A stretch of DNA of 64,000 nucleotides, taken from NCBI RefSeq assembly GCF_030010555.1, contig NZ_JASCQP010000005.1, positions 62,001 through 126,000 of the forward strand, given 5' to 3'. The notes under the pieces were generated by a model. The model worked only from the letters and a program-made list of their open reading frames with translations. It ran no database searches and had not been told where the DNA came from. Positions 35,472 to 44,144 of this stretch are shown here, piece by piece. Made by a program: the position numbers and the translations under genes. This DNA comes from Halomonas rhizosphaerae. GTDB taxonomy: Bacteria; Pseudomonadota; Gammaproteobacteria; Pseudomonadales; Halomonadaceae. Within the stretch, counting starts at the first letter, position 1, and the number at the start of each line of letters is the position of its first letter.

Positions 35472-36227
35472 TCAGGCGTCGGGCAGGTGGCCGACGAAGC
35501 GCGCCGGGTCGTCGCTGATCACCGCCTCGACGCCCCATTGCCAGCGCGGGGCGAAGGCGGCGGGGTCGTTGGCCGTGTAGCAGAGCAGCCGGTAGCCGGC
35601 CTCGACGACCTCGCGAACGCGCGACTGCTTGAGGCGCCTCCAGTCGGCATGCACGCTGAAGGCCTGCACCGGCTCGCAATGCCGCCGCCAGTCCCGGCCG
35701 ATCGCCTCGTAGAGCACGCCCAGTGCCAGCGTCTCGGGCCCGGCCAGGGCGCGCGCGCGGGCCAGGGCCGTGTCGTTGAAGGAGGAGACCACGCATCGCG
35801 CTGGCGGAAGCGCCTCCCTCACCGGGGGCAGGGCGGCCTCCACCAGGGCACGGGGGTCCCGGCCGCGATTCACCTTGAGCTCCAGGTTCACGCCCATCTC
35901 CAACTCGTCGAGCAGGGCCAGCATCTCCCCGAGGGTGGCCATGCGCTCGCCCAGGAAGGCGTCGCCGAACCAGCTGCCCGCGTCGAGCCGACGGGCCGCG
36001 GCCAGGTCGAGGTCGGACAGTCGGCCGCGCCCATCGGAGCAGCGCCGGATGTTGGCGTCGTGCCAGATCACCGGTGTCCCGTCGCCGAGCAGCTGCACGT
36101 CCAGCTCCACCCAGGTGAAGCCCGCGGCGTGGGCGGCGCGCACGGCGGAGAGGGTGTTCTCCGGGGCATGGGCGGAAAGACCGCGGTGGGCAATCAGGCG
36201 GGGCAGGGGGATATCGGGGTGAGGCAT
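35472..36227 (-). CDS. ugpQ: Glycerophosphodiester phosphodiesterase
   Basis: 251-residue GDPD-family TIM barrel releasing glycerol-3-phosphate from glycerophosphodiesters. Catalytic motifs are LIAHRGLSAHAPENT at the N-terminus and WVELDVQLLGDGTPVIWHD (HD at the end). There is no signal peptide, so it is the cytosolic UgpQ type. ATG 36227 has AGGACG upstream and matches family starts. The gene is alone, divergent from an unknown gene. Confidence 0.9.
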   Translation of the reverse strand: MPHPDIPLPRLIAHRGLSAHAPENTLSAVRAAHAAGFTWVELDVQLLGDGTPVIWHDANIRRCSDGRGRLSDLDLAAARRLDAGSWFGDAFLGERMATLGEMLALLDELEMGVNLELKVNRGRDPRALVEAALPPVREALPPARCVVSSFNDTALARARALAGPETLALGVLYEAIGRDWRRHCEPVQAFSVHADWRRLKQSRVREVVEAGYRLLCYTANDPAAFAPRWQWGVEAVISDDPARFVGHLPDA

Positions 36228-36377
36228 GAACAGTCGTCCTGGTCTGCGAGGCGCCGTCCATTGGCGGCGTGGAAGCGTCCTGTAGCGTATCGCCATCCGC
36301 CATGGCGTGGATATGGTAGGCTGCGCGATTTCGACCCTGGTGATGGTGCCGGACCCCGACGATGCGAGGACAGTGAG

Positions 36378-36962
36378 ATGAGAGTCGTGCATATCAAGAA
36401 TCCCCAGCAGCGCGAGGCCTGCCTGGCCCGGCTGTGCGCCGAGGCCTATGGCCAGGAGGCGGGCCTCAGGCCGCTGGCGACCTTCGCCGGTACCCTCGGG
36501 GTGCTGGTCAAGCAGGAGGCGGCCAGGGTGCTGGCCCTGGTGGATGATCATTCACGCCCGGTGGCGTTGGCCCTGCTCGTGCTCGACGAACTCGGCAGCA
36601 GCATGACCGTGATGCTGCTGGCCGAGCTTGACCAGGACCCGCAACAGGCGGGCGTGGCGCGGCCGGCCGAGCGCCTGGTCGCCGAGCTGGCGCTCAAGGC
36701 GCCCCTTCGGGTCGATGCCCGGGATGCCGAGCAGGAGGCTCGGTTTCGCGAGGCAGGGATCACGCGCTGGCTGGACGGCAAGGCCGGGGTGCGGATCGGG
36801 CTGGGCCCCAAGCATCCCGCCACTTCCCTTGAGGACCTGCCCAGGGCGCTGACCTTCGACGAGGCGGCGGTGATCCAGTCCTTCAAGCGCGACCGCCAGC
36901 AGTTCGATGACTACAAGGCGCGCTTCATCCGCGGCCTGGAAACCTTTCCCGCCACGCTCTGA
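36378..36962 (+). CDS. Unknown conserved-looking protein, 194 aa
   Basis: Cytosolic protein with a beta-alpha pattern (VLALVDDHSRPVALALLVLDELGSSMTVMLLAEL) that loosely recalls an acyltransferase fold, but I see no clear acetyl-CoA motif and do not name a function. The start at 36378 follows GAGGAC and opens MRVVHIKNPQQ; the frame upstream belongs to shadow DNA of the neighbour. It precedes the quinone oxidoreductase gene by 81 bases. Confidence 0.65.
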   Translation: MRVVHIKNPQQREACLARLCAEAYGQEAGLRPLATFAGTLGVLVKQEAARVLALVDDHSRPVALALLVLDELGSSMTVMLLAELDQDPQQAGVARPAERLVAELALKAPLRVDARDAEQEARFREAGITRWLDGKAGVRIGLGPKHPATSLEDLPRALTFDEAAVIQSFKRDRQQFDDYKARFIRGLETFPATL

Positions 36963-37043
36963 TAACGGCCCGACTTGACCCGCGGGGGCCACGGCGCTTG
37001 ACTGGTGGGCCTATCCCGCAGGCAGCACAAGGAAAGCACTCTC

Positions 37044-38021
37044 ATGGCCAAGCGCGTCCAGTTCGCTCGTACCGGCGGGCCCGAGGTCCTCGAACTCGTC
37101 GACGTTACCCCGGCCGAGCCGGCGCCCGGCGAGGTCCGCGTGAGGAACCAGGCCGTCGGCCTCAACTTCATCGACATCTACTTTCGCACCGGCCTCTATC
37201 CGGCCCCGTCGCTGCCCTCCGGCCTGGGCACCGAGGGGGCCGGCGTGGTCGATGCGGTGGGCGAGGGCGTCACCCACCTCAAGGCGGGGGACCGGGTCGC
37301 CTATGCCCAGGGCCCGCTGGGCGCCTATGCCGAGCAGCATGTGCTGCCGGCGGAGAAGGTGGTGGCGCTGCCCGCCGCCATCGACGTCGAGACCGCCGCC
37401 GCCAGCATGCTCAAGGGCCTGACCGTGCAGTACCTGCTGCGCCAGACCCGCGAGCTCAAGGGCGGCGAGACGATCCTCTGGCACGCTGCTGCCGGCGGCG
37501 TGGGCTCCATCGCCTGCCAGTGGGCGAAGGCGCTGGGCGTGAAGCTGATCGGTACCGTCAGTTCGCCCGAGAAGGCGGCGCTGGCCGAGCGCAACGGCGC
37601 CTGGGCCACCATCGACTACACGCAGGAGGATGTCGTCGAGCGGGTGCGTGAGTTGACCAATGGTGCGATGTGCGACGTGGTCTACGACTCTGTGGGCAAG
37701 GACACCTGGGAGACCTCGCTGGACTGCCTGAAGCCGCGCTCGCTGATGGTCAGCTTCGGCAACGCCTCCGGTGCCGTGGAGGGGGTCAACATCGGCATCC
37801 TCAACCAGAAGGGGTCGCTGTTCGTCACCCGTCCGAGCCTCAACGGTTATGCCGACACCCGCGCGCGGCTGGAGTGGATGGCCGGCGAACTCTTCGAGAT
37901 GCTGGAGAGCGGGAAGGTGAAGGTCGACATCGCCCAGCGCTACCCGCTGGCCGAGGCGGGCAAGGCCCAGGAGGCCCTCCAGGGGCGCAAGACCACCGGG
38001 TCCACCATCCTGTTGCCGTGA
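37044..38021 (+). CDS. qorA: QorA-type NADPH:quinone oxidoreductase
   Basis: 325-residue zinc-free medium-chain dehydrogenase/reductase, the length of E. coli QorA (327). Features are NFIDIYFRTGLYP near residue 50, the AAAGGVGSIACQWAKALG nucleotide-binding loop at about 152 and the C-terminal GRKTTGSTILLP. It reduces quinones by one or two electrons with NADPH. ATG 37044 is preceded by AAGGAAAG; an upstream GTG/ATG in frame is not needed. Confidence 0.92.
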   Translation: MAKRVQFARTGGPEVLELVDVTPAEPAPGEVRVRNQAVGLNFIDIYFRTGLYPAPSLPSGLGTEGAGVVDAVGEGVTHLKAGDRVAYAQGPLGAYAEQHVLPAEKVVALPAAIDVETAAASMLKGLTVQYLLRQTRELKGGETILWHAAAGGVGSIACQWAKALGVKLIGTVSSPEKAALAERNGAWATIDYTQEDVVERVRELTNGAMCDVVYDSVGKDTWETSLDCLKPRSLMVSFGNASGAVEGVNIGILNQKGSLFVTRPSLNGYADTRARLEWMAGELFEMLESGKVKVDIAQRYPLAEAGKAQEALQGRKTTGSTILLP

Positions 38022-38183
38022 GTCGGATACACGGCTCCCATGCCTGGCGGCCGGGAAACCGCGCAGGGGCATGGGGAGTCGGCCATCATCCGGTGAGTCA
38101 GCATCTACCGTCATGGCATTTCATGAACTGACCGCCAGCACGTATTCTGGTCGACAACACCATCCATTCCCCGAGGGTCACCG

Positions 38184-39170
38184 ATGACAGCTTCCCCCCG
38201 AGGTGCGCTTCCCCTGAGACTCTTGTTGCTCACGCTGCTCGGCGTGTTGTCCGGCCCCGTGCTGGCCGATGAGGATGAGGCGCCACTGCAACTGGTGGCC
38301 ACGACCGCGATGGTCGCCGATGCCCTGCGAGAGGTGGGCGGAGAGCGGGTCGAGGTGCAGGGCTTGATGGGGCCCGGGGTGGACCCGCACCTCTATCGCC
38401 AGACCCGCAGCGACGTTACCGCCATGACCCGGGCGGATGCGGTGTTCTGGAACGGTCTCAACCTGGAGGCCCAGCTGCGCAACTTCCTGTCACGGCTGGC
38501 GGCACGCAAGCCGGTCTTCGCCGTGGGCGAGGCGGTGCCGGCCGAGCAGCGTCTCGCCGATGAGGCGTATCCGGACCAGCCAGACCCTCACGTCTGGATG
38601 GACCCCGGCCGCTGGCGGTGGGTGGTGGAGGGCATCCGTGATGCCCTGGTCGAGCTGGCCCCCGAGCATGCTCGGGAGTTCGAGGCACGTACCGATGCCT
38701 ATCTCGCCGAGCTCGAGGCGCTGGATCGCTACGCTGACGGGGTGCTCGACAGCGTGCCCGCATCGGCGCGGGTCCTGGTGACGGCACATGACGCCTTCGG
38801 CTACTTCGGTGACGCCTATGAATACGAGGTCCTGGGGATCCAGGGCTTCTCCACCGAGAGCGAGGCCGGCCTGGCGCGCATCGAGTCGCTGGTCGACGTG
38901 CTGGTGGACCGCCGCATCGGCGCCATCTTCATCGAATCGTCGGTGTCGGACCGCAATGTCCAGGCACTGGTCGAGGGCGCGGCCGCCGAGGGCTGGACGG
39001 TAGAAATCGGCGGTGAGCTGTTCTCCGATGCCATGGGGCCGGCCGCTACCTACGAGGGCACCTGGCTCGGGATGCTCGATCACAACGTCACCCTGATCAC
39101 CCGTGCGCTGGGGGGCGAGGCCCCCGCCGGGGGCAGACAGGGTCGACTGAGCCAGGAGGGGAGTGAATGA
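38184..39170 (+). CDS. Manganese/zinc ABC transporter substrate-binding protein (TroA/MntA type)
   Basis: 328-residue cluster A-I (TroA-like) periplasmic binding protein. Signal peptide ends at VLA (about 28). Metal ligands by alignment are H69 (DPHLY), H136 (DPHVW), E251 and D282 (SDAMG), a set usual for manganese or zinc binding; there is no histidine-rich loop, which favours manganese. It overlaps the ATPase gene by 4 bases. Upstream, TCATG-GCATTT-CATGA (38111-38126) may be an operator. Confidence 0.88.
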   Translation: MTASPRGALPLRLLLLTLLGVLSGPVLADEDEAPLQLVATTAMVADALREVGGERVEVQGLMGPGVDPHLYRQTRSDVTAMTRADAVFWNGLNLEAQLRNFLSRLAARKPVFAVGEAVPAEQRLADEAYPDQPDPHVWMDPGRWRWVVEGIRDALVELAPEHAREFEARTDAYLAELEALDRYADGVLDSVPASARVLVTAHDAFGYFGDAYEYEVLGIQGFSTESEAGLARIESLVDVLVDRRIGAIFIESSVSDRNVQALVEGAAAEGWTVEIGGELFSDAMGPAATYEGTWLGMLDHNVTLITRALGGEAPAGGRQGRLSQEGSE

Positions 39171-39970
39171 ACGAGGCCCAGCACCTCTCCGATGAGGTGG
39201 TCGCGAGCCCGCTGGCGATCCATGGCCTGACCGTCAGCTATGACCATCGGCCGGTGGTTCACTCGGTGGACTTCATCACGCCGCCGGGCTGCATGACCGC
39301 CATCGTGGGACCCAACGGGGCCGGCAAGTCGACCCTGCTCAAGGCGGCTCTGGGCATCACCCGGCGCCTGACCGGTGATATCAGGGTGTTCGGCGAGCCC
39401 TATGACGGCCGTTCGCGCCGTGTGGCCTATGTCCCGCAGCGCAGCAGCGTCGACTGGGATTTTCCCGCTACGGTAATCGACGTGGTGACCATGGGGCTCT
39501 TCCGTGACCTGCACTGGTGGCAGTTTATCCGTCGGCACCATCGCGACAGGGCCATGGAGAGTCTGGGCCGTGTCGGTATGGAGGCCTTCGCCCAGCGCCA
39601 GATCGGCGAACTCTCGGGTGGCCAGCAGCAACGCGTCTTCCTGGCCCGCGCCCTGACCCAGGAGGCGGATCTGACCATCCTCGACGAGCCTTTCGCCGGG
39701 GTCGATGCAGCCACCGAGAAGGCCATCGTGGAGGTGCTCAAGACGCTGCGTCGCCAGGGCAGGACCCTGCTCTGTGTCCATCACGATCTCGCCACGGTGC
39801 GCGACTATTTCGATCACCTGTTGCTGCTCAATGTCCGCCGCATCGCCGCCGGGCCCGTGGCGACCACCTTCACCGCGCAGAACCTGCAGGAGACCTACGG
39901 TGGACGGCTCGGCGATGTCCAGTTGTTGCGCCTGCTGGACGAGGCGCCCCGGGAATCCCGGGAGTGCTGA
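39167..39970 (+). CDS. Metal ABC transporter ATPase
   Basis: 267-residue ATPase with Walker [10 protein letters not shown] (about 46), signature [15 protein letters not shown] and Walker [13 protein letters not shown], then the switch histidine in CVHHDL. It begins inside the stop of the binding-protein gene (ATGA). It energises uptake through the two permeases that follow. Confidence 0.92.
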   Translation: MNEAQHLSDEVVASPLAIHGLTVSYDHRPVVHSVDFITPPGCMTAIVGPNGAGKSTLLKAALGITRRLTGDIRVFGEPYDGRSRRVAYVPQRSSVDWDFPATVIDVVTMGLFRDLHWWQFIRRHHRDRAMESLGRVGMEAFAQRQIGELSGGQQQRVFLARALTQEADLTILDEPFAGVDAATEKAIVEVLKTLRRQGRTLLCVHHDLATVRDYFDHLLLLNVRRIAAGPVATTFTAQNLQETYGGRLGDVQLLRLLDEAPRESREC

Positions 39971-39972
39971 GC

Positions 39973-41184
39973 ATGGAAGCCTGGTGGCGTGCCCTGATCT
40001 TCGATGCCGGCTACAACACCAGCCTGGTGACCCTCGGTGCGATGCTACTCGGGGGAGGGGCCGGCATGATCGGCAGCTTCGTGTTGCTGCGCAAGCGCTC
40101 CCTGGTCAGCGATGCGATCAGCCATGCAACCCTTCCCGGCCTGGCCCTGGCCTTCATCCTGATGGCGCTGGTTTTCGGGGACGGGCGCTGGATGCCGGGG
40201 CTGCTGGTCGGTGCCGGACTGAGCGCCGCCGTCGGGCTCTGGGCGGTGCAGGCCATCAGCCACCGCACGCGACTGGGCGAGGATGCCGCCATAGGCGCCG
40301 TGCTCTCCACCTTCTTCGGCCTGGGCGTCGTATTGCTCACCGTCATCCAGTCGATGGCGGTGTCCGGACAGGCGGGGCTGACCGGCTACCTGGTCGGCTC
40401 CACCGCCGGGATGCTGGCGGCCGAGGCCCAACTGATCGCGCTCTGTTCCCTGCTGCTGGCGGCCGGCATCTTCGTGATGCGACGGGACTTCCTGATGGTC
40501 TGCTTCGATCCCGTCTTCGCCTCCACCAACGGGGTCCGGGTCCAGCGAGTCGATATGCTGCTGATGCTGTTGTTGCTCGCGGTGGTGGTGATCGGACTGC
40601 GGATCACCGGCCTGATCCTGATCGTCGCGCTGACCATCATCCCGCCGGTGACCGGCCGCTTCTGGACCGATCGGCCGCTTCGCGTGGTGGCGCTGGCAGC
40701 GCTGCTCGGCGCCCTGGCCGGCTACCTCGGCGTTACCCTGTCCAGCGTGCGCGAGGGGCTGCCCACCGGCCCCCTGGTAGTGCTGGCCTGCTTCGTGCTC
40801 TTCCTGGTGTCCTTCCTGCTCTCGCCGCGGCGCGGCATCCTGGCCACCCTGATGGCCCACCAGCGCTTCAAGCGGCGGGTCCATCTGCGCCAGGGGCTGC
40901 TTGCCATGGCCCGTGATGAGGCGATCTTTGACGACCTGACCATGAGGGTGCTTCGCCGCCAGGGCTTCATTCGCCGCGATGGGGTCGCGACACCGTCCGG
41001 TTGGGCCGCGGCTCGGGATGCCGAACACGAGGAGCGGCTCTGGGCGCTCTACCGGCAGTACTATCCGGAGGAGTCCGCACAGCTCGATCACCGCGGTCTG
41101 TTGCCGATCGAGCGGGTGCTCTCGCCGGATACCATCATGGTGCTCGAGAACCGGCTGATGATGGGTCGGGGGGCGCACCCATGA
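39973..41184 (+). CDS. Metal ABC permease with cytosolic C-terminal domain
   Basis: 403-residue permease of the ABC-3 family. Residues 1-285 form about eight helices, with DAISHATLPG as the ATPase-coupling loop. Residues about 295-403 are soluble and resemble the winged-helix/DtxR-like tails seen on some TroC-type permeases (LTMRVLRRQGFIRRDGV, then HEERLWALYRQYY). ATG 39973 begins 2 bases after the ATPase stop. The next permease overlaps by 4 bases. Confidence 0.88.
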   Translation: MEAWWRALIFDAGYNTSLVTLGAMLLGGGAGMIGSFVLLRKRSLVSDAISHATLPGLALAFILMALVFGDGRWMPGLLVGAGLSAAVGLWAVQAISHRTRLGEDAAIGAVLSTFFGLGVVLLTVIQSMAVSGQAGLTGYLVGSTAGMLAAEAQLIALCSLLLAAGIFVMRRDFLMVCFDPVFASTNGVRVQRVDMLLMLLLLAVVVIGLRITGLILIVALTIIPPVTGRFWTDRPLRVVALAALLGALAGYLGVTLSSVREGLPTGPLVVLACFVLFLVSFLLSPRRGILATLMAHQRFKRRVHLRQGLLAMARDEAIFDDLTMRVLRRQGFIRRDGVATPSGWAAARDAEHEERLWALYRQYYPEESAQLDHRGLLPIERVLSPDTIMVLENRLMMGRGAHP

Positions 41185-42101
41185 GCGATTTCCTGATGTT
41201 CAGCCTGGTGCCGATGACGGTCGCCATCGTCATCTGCATGTCCTGCGCCCTGCTGGGCAACTTCCTGGTGCTGCGTCGCCAGAGCCTGATCGGTGACGCC
41301 ATCAGCCACGTCGCCCTGCCGGGAATCGTGGCAAGCTTCCTGCTCACCGGGACCCTGGCCTCCTCGGCGATGATGCTGGGCGCCGGGGTCTCGGCCTTGT
41401 TCACCGTGGCGATGATCGAGCTGATCCGGCGGCTGGGGCGGGTGGAGAACAGCGCGGCGATGGGCGTGGTCTTCACGAGCCTGTTCGCCCTCGGCGTACT
41501 GATGCTGGAGTGGAACGAGGTGGGGACGGTCCACCTGGACGTGGAGCACGCCCTCTACGGTAATCTGGAGAGCCTGATCTGGTTCGAGGGCACGAGTCTC
41601 GCCGCGCTGGTGGATCCGCGGGCCCTGTCCGACCTGCCGCCGCAACTGGCCCGGGTGGCCTGGATGGGGGCCCTGGTGGTTGCCTTCGTGGTGGCCTTCC
41701 GCCGCAGCCTGGTGCTGGCCAGTTTCGATGCGGACTTCGCCGCCAGCGTCGGTGCCCGCCCGACCCTGGTCGGCCTGCTGCTGGTCGTGATGGTGGCCGT
41801 GGCCGCCATTGCTGCCTTCGAGGCGGTCGGGGCGATCATCGTCATCGCCATGTTCATCTGTCCCGCCGCCGCGGCCCGGTTGATGACCGACCGCCTCGCC
41901 TCCCAGGTCGCCTTGAGCCAGCTGATCGCCGTGGCGTCGGCGGTGCTGGGCTATGTGCTGGCGGGCTATGGCCCGGGCTGGATGGGGTTAGGGGTCTCGC
42001 TGAGCGCGGCCGGCATGATCGCCACGCTGTCCGGGGGGTTCCTGTTGCTGGCCTGTCTCTTCGGCCCCCATCGCCATCGCAGGGAAGCGCTCAGCACCTA
42101 G
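41181..42101 (+). CDS. Second metal ABC permease
   Basis: 306-residue ABC-3 family permease with eight to nine helices and the DAISHVALPG coupling loop. It overlaps the preceding permease by ATGA. Two different permeases in one operon is the TroCD/SitCD pattern for manganese or iron. Its stop overlaps the stop of the RpiR gene on the other strand by 4 bases. Confidence 0.9.
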   Translation: MSDFLMFSLVPMTVAIVICMSCALLGNFLVLRRQSLIGDAISHVALPGIVASFLLTGTLASSAMMLGAGVSALFTVAMIELIRRLGRVENSAAMGVVFTSLFALGVLMLEWNEVGTVHLDVEHALYGNLESLIWFEGTSLAALVDPRALSDLPPQLARVAWMGALVVAFVVAFRRSLVLASFDADFAASVGARPTLVGLLLVVMVAVAAIAAFEAVGAIIVIAMFICPAAAARLMTDRLASQVALSQLIAVASAVLGYVLAGYGPGWMGLGVSLSAAGMIATLSGGFLLLACLFGPHRHRREALST

Positions 42102-43015
42102 TCGATATCGACATAGGCTCCCATCTCGCGCATCCGCGACTCGAAGCGTGCCACGTTGTCGACCAGGTCGTCGGGGCCGAAGGCCACGCACTCGGCCAGC
42201 AGCACCTCGATCAGGGTGATCGCCGAAAGGATCGAGGGGAAGAAGTGCGGCGTGGCGTTGGCCACCGGGAAGGTGATGCTGGCCCCGGGGACCAGCGGCG
42301 AGCGCAGGGTGTCGGTGACCACGATGGCATTCACGCCGTTGGCACGGGTGATCTCCAGGGCTCGCATGGTCTCGGCACAGTAGGGCTCGAAGCCGAAGGC
42401 GATCACCACGTCGCCCTCGCCGAAGGGGGCCAGCTCGGTGAGCAGGCCGCCCTCCTGCCCGCGGATGAGATGGATGTCGGGCATGGCGATGCGTCCCACA
42501 TAGGCGAAGTGGTAGGCGCAGGCGAAGGTATCGCGAAAGCCCACCACCGCCACCTTGCCGGCGCCCAGCAGCAGCCGCGCCGCCTCGCGGACCTTCTTCT
42601 GGTTGTCGGCAGTGAACAGCCGACCGATGTTGTCGAAGGCCGCGTCTCCCACGTCCAGGAACACCTGGTCATCGGTCTGGCTGGCCAGGCTGCGCAGCTG
42701 GCTGGCCCGCCCCGAGAGCTCCACCGGGCCGGCCTGTACCGCCGACTGGAACACCTCGCGGAACTGCTCATAGCTCTCGAACTCGAGTCGCTTGGCCAGC
42801 CGCATCAGCGTCGAGGGGGTGACCTCGGCGGCGGCGGCTGACTTGCGGATCGACTGGAAGGCGATTTCGACCGGGTGTTCCAGCACGTAGCCGGCCGCCA
42901 GCTTGAGCTGCGGGCTCAGCTCCGGATAGGCCTCGGCCAGCTGCTGGTTGACGGCATCCAGTCCCGCCGGGGCCTCCGGCGGCGCATCCGGGCTCGGGGT
43001 CTGCGGTTCCAGCAC
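42098..43015 (-). CDS. MurR/RpiR family transcriptional regulator
   Basis: 305 residues. The N-terminal helix-turn-helix is at about 25-100 (IRKSAAAAEVTPSTLMRLAKRL) and the C-terminal SIS domain at about 140-275 (KVAVVGFRD...GEGDVVIAFGFE). SIS domains usually bind phosphosugars, but a CoA ester or other acid is possible here since the gene diverges from an acyl-CoA operon across 244 bases containing repeats. It most likely controls that operon. Confidence 0.88.
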   Translation of the reverse strand: MLEPQTPSPDAPPEAPAGLDAVNQQLAEAYPELSPQLKLAAGYVLEHPVEIAFQSIRKSAAAAEVTPSTLMRLAKRLEFESYEQFREVFQSAVQAGPVELSGRASQLRSLASQTDDQVFLDVGDAAFDNIGRLFTADNQKKVREAARLLLGAGKVAVVGFRDTFACAYHFAYVGRIAMPDIHLIRGQEGGLLTELAPFGEGDVVIAFGFEPYCAETMRALEITRANGVNAIVVTDTLRSPLVPGASITFPVANATPHFFPSILSAITLIEVLLAECVAFGPDDLVDNVARFESRMREMGAYVDID

Positions 43016-43092
43016 GCGGTTCTCCTCAGCTGATCATGTTGATGGCATCCGCCCATCGTGGCAGAGCGCATTGTAACGCATGCGGGTCGTCA

Positions 43093-43225
43093 TGAATGAC
43101 ACAACTGTATCTCATGGGAAAAATAATGGCACAGCTGTATTGACGCCCATCGGGACCCTCGTCTAGGATGCCCGCAAAACAGACGTGCCTCATTGGTATA
43201 GTGAATGATACGTTTGTTTCATTCA
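43093..43225. promoter_or_regulatory. Divergent promoter/operator region of the CoA operon
   Basis: AT-rich DNA between the RpiR gene and the first crotonase. TGAATGA occurs at 43093-43099 and 43202-43208, the latter paired with TCATTCA (43219-43225) across 10 bases. The direct repeat CACAACTGTAT / CACAGCTGTAT lies around 43100 and 43131. A candidate promoter is TTGACG (43140-43145) with TAGGAT (43164-43169), 18-base spacer. Confidence 0.55.
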
Positions 43226-43259
43226 TCGTCAGCCTCTACCAGGAACGACCGAACCCGAC

Positions 43260-44066
43260 ATGAGCCACTCCGCCAAGCATCCCGCCTACGAGACCCTGAT
43301 CACCCAGCGCCACGGCCAGGTGATGGAGATCCGCTTCAACCGGCCCCATCGCCTCAATGCGGTGGTCGAGACGCTGTATACCGAGCTGCTCGATGCCCTC
43401 GCCGTCGCCTCCGCCGAGGTCGATATCCGTGCCGTGATCCTCACCGGTGAGGGTCGCGCCTTCTGCGTCGGCGCCGACATGAAGGAGCATGGCAGTGCCA
43501 AGCGTTCCCTGTTCCAGCGCCGCCAGTACCTGCAGCTGGGCAACGACGTCTGCGAGGCGATCCTGCGCCTCAGGAAGCCCGTGATCGCCGCCGTCAACGG
43601 CTATGCCCTGGGGGCCGGCGCCGAGATGGCGGTCTCCTGCGACTTCATCCTGATGGCCGAGGATGCCCAGATCGGCTTCCCAGAGACCAGCATCGGCACC
43701 TGCGTGGGCGGCGGCGTCTCCAAGCTCCTGCCCGAGCTGGTGGGTCTGGCCCAGGCGCGTCGGCTGCTCTTCACCGGCCGGCGCATCGATGGCGAGGAAG
43801 CCGCCCGCATCGGCCTGGCGACCTCCAGCTGGACCGCCGATTCCCTGCTCGACGAGGCCCGGGCCCTGGCGGGCGAGCTGGCGAAGCAGGCCCCGGTCTC
43901 CATCGCCATGCTCAAGCGCCTGGTCAACCAGGGCAGCGACACGAACCTGGAGAGCCAGCTGCAGCAGGAACTCGATGCGGTCTTCACCTGCTCCACCACC
44001 GAGGACTGGCAGGAGGGCGTCGACGCCTTCGCCGAGAAGCGCACGCCCCGGTTCCAGGGCAGGTAA
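43260..44066 (+). CDS. Enoyl-CoA hydratase/isomerase family protein
   Basis: 268-residue crotonase-fold protein. Both catalytic glutamates are present: E122 in GAEMAVSCDF and E142 in FPETSIG, spaced by 20 as in rat crotonase, so hydratase activity is expected. The oxyanion-hole region is FCVGADMKEHG. It begins the operon with the CoA ligase (78 bases downstream). The actual unsaturated acyl-CoA is unknown. Confidence 0.88.
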   Translation: MSHSAKHPAYETLITQRHGQVMEIRFNRPHRLNAVVETLYTELLDALAVASAEVDIRAVILTGEGRAFCVGADMKEHGSAKRSLFQRRQYLQLGNDVCEAILRLRKPVIAAVNGYALGAGAEMAVSCDFILMAEDAQIGFPETSIGTCVGGGVSKLLPELVGLAQARRLLFTGRRIDGEEAARIGLATSSWTADSLLDEARALAGELAKQAPVSIAMLKRLVNQGSDTNLESQLQQELDAVFTCSTTEDWQEGVDAFAEKRTPRFQGR

Positions 44067-44144
44067 TCCCGATCTCCCGTGCCCGGCCAGTGACCGGGCT
44101 CGTCGTCACCGTTCAGCGACCCTCGTGGTCAAGGTCAGCAACAC

